A DNA stretch of 64,000 nt from assembly GCA_039519185.1 (NCBI GenBank), contig CM076850.1, positions 163,698,974 through 163,762,973 of the forward strand. The letters run 5' to 3'. The notes beneath the pieces were generated by a model that did not search any database, was not told where the DNA came from, and saw only the letters and a list, made by a program, of their open reading frames with translations. The stretch comes from Astragalus membranaceus (Eukaryota; Streptophyta; Magnoliopsida; Fabales; Fabaceae). The first letter of the stretch is position 1. Each line of letters starts with the position of its first letter. Below, piece after piece: positions 1 to 11,059 of the stretch. Both the position numbers and the translations under genes were made by a program.

Positions 1-317
1 GAGTAGGTGGCACTCGGATGGTGGCTGAAGACTTAGCCTTATGCTTAAGTTTATGTTTTCCCTTGCTATCTATGTATCACAACATTATGTTTTTAGTGTT
101 ATATCTTTCTTCCGCTTTCTTGTATGATACTGAATATTATAGATGCTGAGGGTATATGGTCTGAGAACCGTATTGTCTTGTTTGTAAATAAGACTGTTGG
201 TTTATATTCAGCGAAAATTTATAGTGATATTCAGTGTCTAAGCAGGAAATATATCTCTGATGTTCTAGGGATGGTACACTTGGGTATTTTTACTCGATAA
301 AAATTCTGGAGTGTTAC
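1..317 (+). repeat. LTR 3' end fragment (chromovirus-type gypsy)
   Basis: The segment ends in GAGTGTTACA, the same terminus type as the complete gypsy LTR ending at 53810 (GGTGTTACA). It also carries the subterminal block seen in those LTRs: a cytosine-poor stretch, a 'tctctgatgtt' block, then a 'gtacacttgggtatttttac' block shortly before the end. No coding sequence is visible. The left part lies outside the window. Assignment to the same LTR family as E2/E3 is by these short matches only. Confidence 0.6.
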
Positions 318-1814
318 AGAAACAAAACAGCTCTCACTCACTTCATTTCTCATTCAGCTGGAAACATAAAATTGAAAAGAAAAACAGAGAAAAGGGGATA
401 GAGAGAAGAGAGTGGGGCAAAGGAAGGAGGAAGAAGAAAAGGGGAGAGCTCCCTCAAATCTGATTGCATGTAAGCTTTCTTCATACCATTCTCCCTCTTT
501 TTCATTCTCTTCACAATGGTACGAATTTCATAGACTCATTCTCTATCCTTTCACTTCCACCATTTTCGAGTTCCAAGCTCAACCATGGCCAAATTCTGAA
601 AAATTTCATTTGCATGTGTCTTTTGAAGCTTGTGGGTGAAGTGTGAAGACAAGGTTCAGCCCAAGGACTCATGAGCAAGCTACATTGCGAATTGGAGCTC
701 TGTAGATGATGAATTGGTTGCTGGATTCGAAGTGGACAGAAGTGGTGCTGCTGTTTTAGAAACGGTTTGAGCTCAAGCGGGGATTGTTCGTGTGTTTTCG
801 GTTCGGTAACTTCGTGCTCCGGCTCGCGTCTCGGGATTTCGTCAATTCGGTGAGTTTTACTCACGATTAGGGAGTGTGTTTAATATTCTGGAATGTTTGG
901 AAATTCTGTTTGGTGATTGATTTCGTGTCGAGACATTTTATCGAGTCAAAAACCGTTTTCGGGAAAATAGCGTTTTTACGAATTTTCTGAAAATATATAT
1001 GTTTTTATTGATTCGTTGATTTTATTGCTTTCGCTGGAATATGGACTGAATTGCTGGTGATAATGTCTATTTTTAAGTCTCGATGGATAGTAAATGTCTC
1101 GAGGTCGAATAGAAAGCGGAACGACACAAAACTGGTTTTCGAAAAGCTGTTTTTCAGCAAATCTGTCAACCAACGCGTCGCGACCCGTGGCTGTCACGTC
1201 GCGATCACCTTTAATTTTGTGACCATTTCGTTTCTGTAACTTTTCACGTCGCGACGGAACCTGTTCGCGTCGCGACGCAGTGTAATTTTTCAGCAAACCC
1301 TACTGATTTTGTTTTCGCGATAACTTTTGAACCGGGAACCCGATTGAGGTGTTCTCAGGTGCGTTTGAAAGCTTATTCAAAGACCTAACTACATATATAT
1401 AATTGGAATTGTATAATGCACTGTTTTTGAAACTCAAAACTGTTTTCAAAACCGAATTGTAGATCGCGTGTGAGTATAAGTTTTTGAATAACAAAACGGA
1501 TAACTCGTCCAACTTAGTACCGTATTATAATGCCAGATGTCTAACTTAGAATTCATCAAAACGGGTTATAGGTCAATAATAGATATAGATTATCTAGAAC
1601 TTAGGTGAGGGCCCAATGCGGGTATGATATAGATAATATACCAAGTTGGGTGACGCCCCGACGAAATAGCATACTAGGAAGGGAAGTCATGAGCCCTCAC
1701 CCTAGGCCCTGAAATGGTCAAGCGTGGGTTATCGGGATTGTGGGCGTTTGCACATCCGATTTATGCTAAGATAGGTTCTCGATTCATCAGGATTGTGGGT
1801 GTTTGCACGGTCGA
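318..1814 (+). repeat. Internal fragment of a chromovirus-type LTR
   Basis: This stretch parallels the middle of the E3 3' LTR (about 61760-62760): a purine-rich GA tract, a 'gcatgtaagc' block, an 'accattttcgag...caaccatggcc' block, and a GGTGAGTTTTACTCACG block at 849-865. Near 1640 it has the 'gggtgacg...gaagtcatgagccct' block also found near 53150 and 57000. The TGTAAC start is missing. Short reading frames here are not conserved proteins. GC-rich CGCGTCGCGAC runs at 1170-1280 resemble runs in the solo LTR at 27370-27490. It is cut at 1814 by the pararetrovirus cluster. Confidence 0.6.
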
Positions 1815-1839
1815 TGTCTCTAACAAATGCCTAAGCACG

Positions 1840-1847
1840 CTTATATA
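1840..1847 (-). promoter_or_regulatory. Pararetroviral TATA box, copy A
   Basis: TATATAAG on the minus strand, in the same context as 36209-36216 in copy B. Upstream (1866-1882 on the plus strand) is an imperfect palindrome around AACCGGTTACTAACCGG, also present in B. By analogy with 35S-type promoters this would drive the full-length RNA. Copy A ends at 1815, where the start site would be expected. Confidence 0.7.
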
Positions 1848-2485
1848 ATTGAAGAATTGAACAGTAACCGGTTACTAACCGGAAAGAACAATAAAGGACT
1901 ACTGTTTGGAATGTTGACTTGAACTGTGCACTTAGGTGACCTGCACTGTGCACTAATGACTTGAACTGTTTGGAATCCAAGAACCTTCTGACTTGGACTG
2001 TTCAAAAGGATGACCTGATTGAAGATGCTATTAAAATCAGATTCCTCTTGTCTGCCATGATTGACGCCTTTGACAGGTGGCAAGAATTGAAATGATGATT
2101 GAACTGGTGGGGGACAAAGGCAGAGATGCTCTTTGTCTGCCATGATGAAAGCTTGACCAAATGACATGAAGACATGATTACAAAAACAAAATGATTGAAA
2201 GGGTTAGTAAAATAATAATTGGTTTTTGAACAGTTTTTCATGTCATCACTGACACTACGATCACCATGTTCAAAGGTGGTGGAGGAACAATTTTTCATAC
2301 CATTGTTGGTACTACTATCACCACTAGGGTGTTGGTGGAACAGTTTTTCATACCATTGCCGGTACTACTATTACCATGTTCTATGTTCTAGGGTAGATGA
2401 GCAGTTTTTCTCATTTAGAGTGGTACAATTGTCTTGCTCAAGGACATTTTTTGAAAATGTTTTGAATCTTCCTAAGGAGGAAGAA
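1848..2485 (-). promoter_or_regulatory. 3' non-coding region with tandem repeats, copy A
   Basis: Between the RT stop and the TATA box lie roughly 65-70-bp imperfect repeats (about 2219-2430). Each has a 'catggtaat/gtagtaccagcaatggtatg' core followed by 'aaaaactgttc'. Downstream are two 'catcatggcagacaa' blocks (about 2050 and 2140) and alternating gtgcac/gacctg motifs (about 1925-1965). The same arrangement occurs in B (24399-24942) and in diverged form in C (8887-9471). Enhancer or RNA-structure roles are possible, since the caulimovirid promoter upstream region lies here. No protein is supported. Confidence 0.65.
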
Positions 2486-3931
2486 TTAACTATTTCCCTG
2501 TAAGTATTCACGAGTGAGATAGTCAGGGAGAGCATTGTCAGATCCTTTGAGATACTCAATATCAAAATCGAATATGCTCAAAATTGCTTGCCATCTGGCA
2601 AAAATTTGTTTTGATGCAAGGTTCTTCACATCCTTTTGCAGGATTTCTTTTGCAGATTTGCAATCAACACGAACAAGAAATTTTTGATTTAAAAGATCAG
2701 ATTGAAATTTAGAGATAGATAAAACAATTGCCAAAAACTCCTTCTTAACAGCCGAATAATTCTGCTGAGCAGGGTTCCAATGTTTAAAAGTAAAAGTTAT
2801 GACTTGCTCTTTCCCAGAAATTTTTTGTTTTAAAATTCCGCCATAACCAATGTTAGAGGCATCGATTTCAACAATTTTGAAAGCTTCAGGATTGGGAAGG
2901 TAAAGACAAGGAAGCTCTTTGACTTGGGATTTGATTTGCATGACAACATTGGTATGAACGTCTGTCCAGGGAGAAGGATATTTTTTCAGACGATCATGGA
3001 GAGGTTTGATAAGATTACTAAGTTGCGGGAAGAAATCAGAAACATAATTGAGGCAACCTAAAAATCTTTGTAATTGGGTTTTGTCAATAATTTGATTAGG
3101 AAATTTATCAGAGAATTCAATGGCTCTACTGATGGGGATAATAGTTCCTTGATGGATATTGTGACCAAGAAATCTAATTTTTGTTTGAAAAAGATTGATT
3201 TTTGTTTTTGAGACAGCAAGGCCATTTCTCTTGATTATGGAAATGAAAGTGCTGATGTGTTTGACATGTTGATCAAAAGATTGGGAAAAAATTAAAACAT
3301 CGTCAATATAGACAATGGCAAATTTTTGATACTGATTAAAAATTTCATTCATGATGTTTTGAAATTCAGAAGGAGCATTTTTCAAACCAAAGGGCATGAC
3401 ATTCCATTCGTACTGGCCGAAGGGGCCAGTGAAGGCAGTTTTGTACCTGTCTTCTTCTTTGATTTGAATTTGCCAAAATCCAGATTTCATGTCAAATTTT
3501 GAGAAGATCTTTGCATCATGAAGTCTTTTGAGAAGATCCTTCTTGTTAGGTATGGGGTACCTGATCCAGCAAAGAGCTTGGTTGAGAGGTTTGTAATTGA
3601 TGACCAGCCTAGGGGTTCCTTTTTCGATCTCAGCCTGTTTATTAACATAAAAGGCGGAGCAAGACCAAGGGCTTTTACTCTTGCGAATAAGTCCTTTTGC
3701 CAAGAGGTCTTTGATTTCCTTTTGACAAACAAGAAGAAGTTCTTGGTTCATCTGGATAGGCCTAGCTTTGGTAGGGATCTGTCTATCCTGAAAATCCTTC
3801 TCATAAGGGAGCTCAACTATGTGATGCTTTCTTTCCCAGAAAGCATTGGGTAGGTCAGAACAAATGGTAGATTGGATTTGCTCTAAGAGGCTTTTAACCC
3901 TAAGTTGATTACCCTTGTTTGCAATTGATTG
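2486..3931 (-). CDS. Reverse transcriptase-RNase H (pararetrovirus copy A)
   Basis: This would copy pregenomic RNA to DNA and remove the RNA strand. Visible RT motifs run in order: the LVINYKPLNQ block, PFGLKNAPSEFQ, and the catalytic YIDDVLIF, followed by the connection FLGHNI and FLGCLNYVSDFFP. RNase H follows with its first catalytic Asp in VEIDASNIGYGG and a C-terminal DFDIEYLKGSDNALPDYL. No integrase follows; the frame ends just after RNase H. The frame is open from about 3931 to 2486 (about 480 codons). It overlaps the protease frame by about 49 nt in the -1 register, and its first ATG is at 3751. It is the least damaged pararetrovirus gene in the window. Activity is not implied. Confidence 0.9.
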   Translation of the reverse strand, partial: QSIANKGNQLRVKSLLEQIQSTICSDLPNAFWERKHHIVELPYEKDFQDRQIPTKARPIQMNQELLLVCQKEIKDLLAKGLIRKSKSPWSCSAFYVNKQAEIEKGTPRLVINYKPLNQALCWIRYPIPNKKDLLKRLHDAKIFSKFDMKSGFWQIQIKEEDRYKTAFTGPFGQYEWNVMPFGLKNAPSEFQNIMNEIFNQYQKFAIVYIDDVLIFSQSFDQHVKHISTFISIIKRNGLAVSKTKINLFQTKIRFLGHNIHQGTIIPISRAIEFSDKFPNQIIDKTQLQRFLGCLNYVSDFFPQLSNLIKPLHDRLKKYPSPWTDVHTNVVMQIKSQVKELPCLYLPNPEAFKIVEIDASNIGYGGILKQKISGKEQVITFTFKHWNPAQQNYSAVKKEFLAIVLSISKFQSDLLNQKFLVRVDCKSAKEILQKDVKNLASKQIFARWQAILSIFDFDIEYLKGSDNALPDYLTREYLQGNS

Positions 3932-6925
3932 TCAATGTTCCTAAAAGATATTTCTTCTTTAAGAAAATTGATTTGTTTTTCTCTGCAAGAAATTGGGTTT
4001 AAGTTTCTAATAAAAGGTTTTCTTAAAAACTTGAAAATAATGGGTTTCCCCAGATGCTGGGCTATTATGTCATCCTCAGTTATTTGGAAAGGAAAAAGTG
4101 ACCTTATGAACGGAGTTCCTAAAATCACTTTGTTTTTTAAATCCTTAACAAGTAAGAAGGATGTGTCAATTTTGAAATTTTGATTTTCAATAATAGCCGA
4201 AGATAATTTGTAATTGATCCTGAGTTTAGAGCCGTTAGCAGCACTAAGTTGCTCAGAGGTTTTTTCAAAATACTTAGTAGGAACAAGACCTTCTAAAATG
4301 CAGTTAGAATCTGCTCCAGTGTCAAAGAGAGCAATAGTCTCAAGGGTGAACTCTCCTATGATGATTTTTACGTTTATATAAAACTTTTGGATTTTGACAT
4401 AATTGATAATTCTCAAAAAATCATCATCGGGTGTTTCCACCTTTTCATCATCCTCAGAAGCAGAAACCCTAGAAGATGAATCGTTTTCAAGCATATAAGC
4501 CTTCCAACGTTCAAAGGTTGAATGTTGCTCAGCCTGTTTCTGTTTAAGATCTTTAATTTCGATTTTCAAATTGTTAATTTCAAAATGAAGATCTTAAATA
4601 GTAACAGGTTTTACACTGGTTCTTTCTAACCTTTTAAAGGTGTCTTTTAGGTTAAACCTATTGGTTACGAGAGGACTTTTGGGGGGTTTTGATTCAAGGG
4701 TGGACCTTAACTTGTTAAGATATTTTTCCTTTTCCCGTGGATCAGGGATAGCATTAATGGCTTCAAAGAGAAGCTCTTGTTCTCTAGTGAGGACATTAAT
4801 GTGATTAGAGGAATCGGTTAAGTCATCTTGTTGGACTTGATTTAGGTCATCTAGAGAATGGTCAGAAGATCCTGCATCAGTATCTACTGAGGATTGGACC
4901 AACAGATTATTAATTTTATCCTCAATATCTGGGTCAACATTTAGGGCCTTGAGTTTCCCTAAGATCCTTCAATTTCTGCTGATGTGTCCTGGTTTGCCAC
5001 AGTTGAAACAGATAATTGGGTCCCCAGTTTTGTCATTATTTTCGTAATGTCTTCTTGCGGGTCGACCCGTGGGTTGTGGTTTGGGTTTATTGAAACGTCT
5101 TTCTCTGTAGTAGTTTGGTCTAGGTAGGACGTTATTGGATTTTGGTTTGGTTTTGGACCCGACTTTCTTAGCACAGGGAAGACCAAACTGTTCACAGAAG
5201 GTCCCTAAGTCTTTCGAGTTTTGGGCCTTTTCCTTGGATAGTTGTGGCTGGATTTTGTCGTCTTGACAGATCTTTAAAGCAACTCTTTGGATGATAGCAA
5301 TAATTTGACCATAACTTAATTGCTGATATTGGATAATGCCATCAGGGTTTTGACTACGAAGTTTATCCCCGACTTTATCACCTAACGATTTGGGGAGACC
5401 AGCCAAGAACTTTTCTTTCCACAAAGCTTGTTGGCTATCTTCTCTGGTATAGACTCTTGTCAAGAAGGTGTCTTTGTACCATCTAAAGTCACCAAGGGTC
5501 TTACACCTAATAATGGACAACAATTCTGCAGATCTGTCTTTGGTTAAAGAAGGATCTCCAATAAAATGTTGGGCTATAGTAAAGATTAAGGTATTGACAG
5601 CATCAGGGATACTACCATCCTCGTCTAAGATTGGGATACCACTGGAGTCAAGTTTGACTGCAGTGAGGATAGATTGTTTAACATTATCAGTGAGATAATT
5701 ATCCCACCAACCTTTGAGTTGACCACAAAAACCTGCGACCAGGATTTCTACAATCATGTTTTCTGGACAATTGTTGGAGGTCTCACAAGCAGTGGCAACC
5801 ATAGTCATGTTTTGAAGAATCTTGGTTATGCCATACCCATTTTCTCCATCAATGTTCCATTCATAAACATTATTAACACTAAAGCTTTTGATGTTGGTCT
5901 CCTTTTCTTCTAAGAGAAGGTCAGGGGTCGTGGCTCTAGGATAATAAAGTTTCGTTTCTTTTCTCCATTGGTTCTGGGGATGGTAGATGATAGGGTTGAT
6001 TATGTCTTTAGGACTGATATCTTCTGAGTGGTCAGAAGAGGATTCATCAAGCATATTGATGATTTTACTCTTAGGTGAGGGTGTGTCAAGAGCAGTTGTC
6101 CTAAGGAGAACTAATTGCTCATTGACTTTGGCTAAATGTTCATTTTTGGCGTCATCAACTTCCTTCTTGATGTGATATTTGGGATCACTACGCCGAAGGG
6201 TTTTTTTGAAGGATTTGGAAACCTTATAGGGATTGAATAAAGGTTTTTCTAATTGGGCAGAAGATGAAGATGGTTCTGTTTTAGAAGAGTCAAGACAAAT
6301 TTCTTTGCCTTTCCTGCTACTGTTAGAATCACCTAAAGCTTGGAGGTACTTGTTTGTGTAATTGGATTGCTCCATGAGGTCTCTGATGTCTTTGGCAGAG
6401 ACGGGTCCTTCCTCAGTTTTTATTTTGAAAGGGGAGGCCATAACAGGAGTAGATTGGTCTTTGCTATTGAGAGCAAAGGGGACTTTGGGTGGAAGCTCAG
6501 ACTGAACCATTTGGCCATCTTTAAGATGCCAGACAGTAATAACGTCTAGGGTCTTTCTACCAACCATGTTAGTTTGGAAGGGGTAGTCAATATTTTCTCT
6601 GATGGTATAAGCATGAAACCAATCAAAGAAAGGAATATTGAATTTTACTTGTTCGAGAAATTTGTAAAATTTCTCTTGGATTTTTTGTTTTTTGTGTCCC
6701 TGGTATTTTTGAAAGAACCATACTCTGTGAGGAGCCCATTCCTCAGAGTAGAAATCTTTCCTAAGGGATTCTTTATCTATGGTAGATTCAGATAAAGAAG
6801 ATTGATTTTCAAAACAGGTTTCTTTTTTGAAAACTTGGTTTGAAAAGGATTGAGATGAAGATGATGTCGAAGATATAGTTGATTTATCAGAAATGGGTTC
6901 AAGATGAGGAAAGCGTAGTTGTCAT
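3883..6925 (-). pseudogene. Capsid-protease polyprotein (pararetrovirus copy A), broken
   Basis: From the ATG at 6925 there is a serine-rich start, then the block around DFYSEEW shared with copies B and C. Next come a lysine-rich linker and the capsid core with GQLKGWWDNYL. A basic stretch precedes the CCHC knuckle (CFNCGKPGHISRN), where the last Cys codon is now TGA (4969-4971). After a linker with a coiled-coil-like KIEIKDLKQKQAEQ segment comes the aspartic protease active site DTGADSNCI. A 5-bp loss shortly after the ATG shifts frame, and TAA at 4594-4596 cuts before the protease (CAA in B). The movement domain that follows the Ser-rich start in copy C is missing. Confidence 0.85.
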
Positions 6926-7428
6926 AATGATAAAAATTTCCTCACCCTTTGATATTAACGCCTTCACTTGGTTCTGCAGAAATATAAATATTAAAAATGA
7001 ACTAGTAATTACCTTCTGGAGTATGCTGTGGGGTTAACCATGTCTTATTCAATGCTCAGTATAAGGTCATATAGTTGGATATTAAGACTTGAATAAAAGA
7101 ATTATTTTCTATTTTATACATTGGAGTAATTATAACCTTAATTCAGAAAACAATATTAAAGAAAACACTGATATATATTAAACCAGATTAAACAGTTATA
7201 TTTTAAGTTATACTTGTTTTTAACGTGTATATGATCAAAATGGTAAAGAATTTCACAAAATTTTCCTCTTTAGGCTAAGAATAATTAAGAATAATAAATC
7301 TCACTGGGTGGTATTTGACTGCCCTATCACCATCAGGGGCTTACATACTCTTCTACCATTCGACATTAACGAGATATCCAGATATTCTTACCAAAATTCT
7401 TAATCCTTCAGAATATAGTTGGATATTA
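6926..7428 (-). other. Partial pararetroviral leader, copy A
   Basis: Matches the capsid-proximal half of the leader in copy C (18684-19190), including a polypyrimidine-TTTCTGCAG block just upstream of the ORF. That block looks like a 3' splice acceptor. The PBS-proximal half and the PBS are missing. The last bases (7413-7428) repeat an 'atatagttggatatta' motif seen at 7071-7086, marking a rearranged end. Confidence 0.7.
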
Positions 7429-7610
7429 AAAATGGAGAAAAGAAACGAAACTTTATAGCTTTAGTGCTAATAATGTTTATGAATGGAACATTGATGGAGA
7501 AAATGAGTATGGCATAACCAAGATTCTTCAAAACATGACTATGGTTGCCACAGCTTATGAGACCTCCAACAATTGTCCAGAAAACATGATTGTAGAAATC
7601 CTGGTCGCAG
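7429..7610 (+). pseudogene. Capsid-core fragment (pararetrovirus)
   Basis: A plus-strand scrap corresponding to about 20935-21155 of copy B, with an internal loss. It encodes part of the capsid core upstream of the GQLKGWW motif. It joins directly to an inverted fragment of the same gene at 7610/7611. It has no start or stop of its own. Confidence 0.75.
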
Positions 7611-7897
7611 TCTCTGTAGTAGTTTGGTCTAGGTAGGACGTTATTGGATTTTGGTTTGGTTTTGGACCCGGCTTTCTTAGCACAGGGAAGACCAAACTAT
7701 TCACAGAAGGTCCCTAAGTCTTTCGAGTTTTGGGCCTTTTCCTTGGATACTTGTTGCTCGATTTTGTCGTCTTGACAAATCTTCAAAGCAACTCTTTGGA
7801 TGATAGCAATAAGTTGACCATAATTTAATTGCTGATATTGGATAATGCCATCAGGGTTTTGACTACAAAGTTTATCCCTGACTTTATCACCTAACGA
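7611..7897 (-). pseudogene. Capsid knuckle-region fragment (pararetrovirus), inverted
   Basis: A minus-strand scrap matching the stretch between the capsid core and the CCHC knuckle of copy A (about 5100-5385). It is joined head-on to 7429-7610 and tail-on to a plus-strand leader at 7898. It is a rearrangement product, not a gene. Confidence 0.75.
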
Positions 7898-8886
7898 GAT
7901 ATCCAGACATTAACTTCTGATTCCGATCCCTAACTGGTATCAGAGCCAGATGGGGAAGTAGGAATGTAGTTATTAACTTTGAACTGTTGGTTACTTATCT
8001 GAGTTATGCTTTGTTATTAATCATAATTTGTTCATAATCATATAAGTGCCATTAATGGATATTAATTCTGAAATTAATTAATTGATCAAAGGTTGTACTA
8101 TTAGTGTACTCCTTGACTATGGCTAAACACCATATGCGTACGTCAATACAGGCGTCCGGGAAGGGCAGTTCATCTGCTGTATTTTCTCAATTTACACCTC
8201 TTGGGGGGGGGGGGGGGGCACCAATGTGGGTATGACCATGGGTTTTGAGAAATCCCATAGTCAATCAGTCCACTATTTTATAACTAGTAAACATAATGGT
8301 AATTGCATGAAATGATTATTCATCTATGTTTATACCTTGCAGTATTTACCCGTGTTCTTAATTCAATTATCTAAAGTACTCTGCTATATATTTAATTTTG
8401 ATATATTATATTTCTATGTTATCTTGTAATATTTAAATGTTTATTTTAAAAAGAAGCTCTTTTCAAATATTTTCATTCAAACTCTGAAGGATCTAAGAAT
8501 TTTGGTAAGAATATCTGGATATCTCGTTAATGTCGAATGGTAGAAGAGTACGTAAGCCCCTGATGGTGATAGGGCAGTCAAATACCACCCAGTGAGGTTT
8601 ATTATTCTTAATTATTCTTAGCCTGAAGAGGAAAATTTTGTGAAATTTCTTTACCATTTTGATCATATACACGTTAAAAACAAGTATAACTTAGAATATA
8701 ACTGTTTAATCTGGTTTAATATATATTAGTGTTTTCTTTAATATTGTTTTCTGAATTAAGGTTATAATTACTCCAATGTATAAAATAGAAAATAATTCTT
8801 TTATTCAAGTCTTAATATCCAACTATATGGCCTTATACTGAGCATTGAACAAGACATGGTTAACCCCACAGCATACTCCAGAAGGT
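7898..8886 (+). other. Pararetroviral leader with primer site, isolated copy
   Basis: A nearly full leader on the plus strand: tRNA-Met primer site TGGTATCAGAGCC at 7935-7947, a small ORF starting at ATG 8119, then an AT-rich non-coding tract to the 'ggttaaccccacagcatactccagaagg' block at 8860-8886. It is the inverted counterpart of the copy C leader (18684-19722). The small ORF is broken by a 16-G run at 8203-8218, which replaces a short GGGGAGCCC-like context in B. At 8887 it meets the end of copy C. Confidence 0.8.
7935..7947 (+). other. tRNA-Met primer binding site
   Basis: TGGTATCAGAGCC, complementary to the 3' end of initiator tRNA-Met. It is identical at 19814-19826 and 36525-36537, and has one change at 19710-19722 (minus). 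In Caulimoviridae this site starts minus-strand DNA synthesis. Confidence 0.85.
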
Positions 8887-9471
8887 GGCCTGCACTGCGC
8901 ACTTAGGTGACCTGCACTGTGCACTTAAGTGACCTGTACTGTTTGGTATCCAATGTCTTCTGACTTGGACTATACAGCATGATTGAGGGGAGCCATGATT
9001 GGTGGCGTGATTGAAGGAAAAGCAATTTTCCTTTTGACTTGGCGCAAATTGAAGGGAAAAAGGAGATTCCCCTTGTCTTCAAAGATGCTGCTTTACCATA
9101 GTGGTGGACAAAAGGTATGATGGCTTGTCATGAAGGGTGTCATAGGAGAAGTTGACCAAGCCTGTACTAAATTGAAATGGTTAGTAAAATACAATAATTC
9201 ATTTTTGAACAGTTTTTCATGTCATCACTGACATTACGATCACCGTGTTCAAGGGTGTTGAAGAACAGTTTTTCATACCAATAATGGTATTGCAATTACC
9301 ATGTTCCAGGGTAAGTGTGTTTGTTGGAGCAGTTTTTCATACCATTGCTGGTACTACCATTACCATGTTCCAGGGTAGATAAGCAGTTTTCTCACTATAG
9401 AGTGATACAATTGTCATGCTTTAAGGACATTTTGAAAAGATTTAAAAAATAAGACTCTTGAAGATCTAAAG
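8887..9471 (-). promoter_or_regulatory. 3' non-coding repeat region, copy C
   Basis: After the ORF X stop come imperfect repeats with 'acatggtaat...taccag...tggtatgaaaaactg' cores (about 9205-9400), as in A and B. A more diverged stretch (8950-9180) follows, then gtgcac/gacctg motifs (8887-8935). The TATA box is not reached: sequence breaks at 8886/8887 into an inverted leader. Confidence 0.65.
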
Positions 9472-10070
9472 TCAATGAAGATCATCAGGAGAATAATTGT
9501 CAAAACAGTCTTCTTCATTCGGATAGAATGAATCTAGGGAAGAAGATGCGATTTGAACCTGCTTCTTCCCTCTATTTTTCTTTGTAGAAGAAGAAGGGAT
9601 ATCTTTGTCAATAGTTTGATCTTGAAGAAGATTCATAATGTTCTGCAGTTTTTCTAGAACGTCTTCCTCAGAGGTAGAAGCTGCAAGGGCTGCAGAGATT
9701 CTAGCCTTCTGATTGAGGAGCTTGCAAGTTTCTGGGTCAGCTACTTGGAAGGATTTAGGATTACTTTTGAACCAATTGGTTACGCTAAGAGAAGATGCCA
9801 TTGAAGCATCAAACTTAGGCCACCATTTGACAAAAGATTGCTTGTAAAAGGACAAAAGATTTTTTAGGTGAAAGTCACCAATTTTGTATTGCCAGGAGAA
9901 GATCCATGACAAGGAAAAAGTGGTAAAAAAGTTTAAAAGGATTGGGTAATTGTCAAAATCCTTATTGAATCTTTTTGAAAGAGTTTGAAATCCCTCATGG
10001 ACTTCAATAGGAAGAATTTCAGGGATTGGCCCAAAGAAGTTCCACCATTGAAGGAACCAGTTAGGGAAAG
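9472..10070 (-). pseudogene. ORF X, C-terminal half (pararetrovirus copy C)
   Basis: Downstream half of an unknown protein whose upstream half is at 12550-13365; the solo LTR 10071-12549 separates them. Counting the target duplication once, the two halves add to 1410 nt, an exact multiple of three, and reading resumes in frame. Visible features are an aromatic-rich stretch (WFLQWWNFFGPIPEI), a second Trp cluster (FVKWWPKFD), an Ala-rich segment, and an acidic tail after a basic KKNRGKKQ patch. It has no recognised domain. Its place after RNase H is where transactivator-like or second ORFs lie in some Caulimoviridae, so such a role is only a guess. Confidence 0.6.
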
Positions 10071-11059
10071 TGTAACACCCCTTTTCTACCCGGAAAATTT
10101 TTGACAAAAATCAGAGTTTTCAAAAACGTTCTTCAATACACCCACAAGAGATGCTACACTTACACCGTTAAGCATCACACGCCAATAATAAAGTTTCACC
10201 ATTAAAACAGTGCAACACCTAGCACGTCATAGCATCATCAAGAAGCGGAATAAAAGTAAAGTTCAAACGAACAGTTATAACATCACTATAAAACTTCAAC
10301 AACCAAATAATAATGACAATTAGTAAAACTAGCGTTCATCCCCCCGAGTGCTACGTATCAGAGCGACGACACCGACTCAAATAGCGAAGGAAGACTTGCC
10401 TTCACTCGCAATCACCTGCATGTTACCAACATAGGGGTAACATTCAAACAGAAGGGGTGAGATATCTAACATTATAATAGCATATATGATAGGAAATATG
10501 CTAGAGTTACGACAACTATATCCATCACTTCATAACAACATCAAGTTACAAATTACCAAGAATCATCACCAACACCATGAGTAAGTATATGAGATGCAAC
10601 CCACACCAACGGGTATATGCATGTGGTACCAATCATCACCAATAATATAGCCATTAAGGGCATCATCACCTGTATGAGCATCACCATCATCACCTATAGC
10701 TCCAAGGCCGAAGCCTTCATCACCAATAAAAAAATGCATATGAATTGTATGCGACACCATGGACAATGCACCAGAGACAAATATCACCAAATGGTTATAG
10801 ACCCATCACCTATCACCTTAGCCCATGAAATAGGCACATCACCTGTTATTCATCACCAAGAACACCAATCATCACCAATAACACCAATCATCACCAATAA
10901 CACCAACACCTATAGGACAGTCTAAACAACGTGACCGACCACCACCGACACCAAAGACACCAATAGATTTACAACACCAACGACAACGACAATCTTACAA
11001 CACCGAGGATAACGACAATTTACATCACCTGGAACAACAACGATTTTGCAACGCCAATG

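Larger units (their letters stand above)
1815..7428 (-). mobile_element. Endogenous pararetrovirus copy A (capsid-PR-RT-RH type)
   Basis: Read on the minus strand the order is leader (7428-6926), capsid-protease ORF, RT-RNase H ORF, tandem-repeat 3' region, then a promoter that stops about 32 nt past the TATA box. There is no integrase and there are no LTRs, which separates it from LTR retrotransposons and fits Caulimoviridae. The movement protein and ORF X found in copy C are absent. Its RT frame is open throughout, but the capsid-protease frame carries a 5-bp loss and two stops. The left end abuts gypsy LTR sequence; the right end runs into rearranged capsid fragments. Confidence 0.85.

Noticed and set aside
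4969..6567. Treating A's 532-codon frame as a complete capsid gene
   Set aside because: It lacks the true start (frame shifted by a 5-bp loss) and ends at a stop replacing the final knuckle Cys; it is part of a longer polyprotein.
8203..8218. 16-G run as a possible G-quadruplex regulatory element
   Set aside because: Other leader copies have only a short GGGG here, so it is a local slippage expansion or sequencing artefact.
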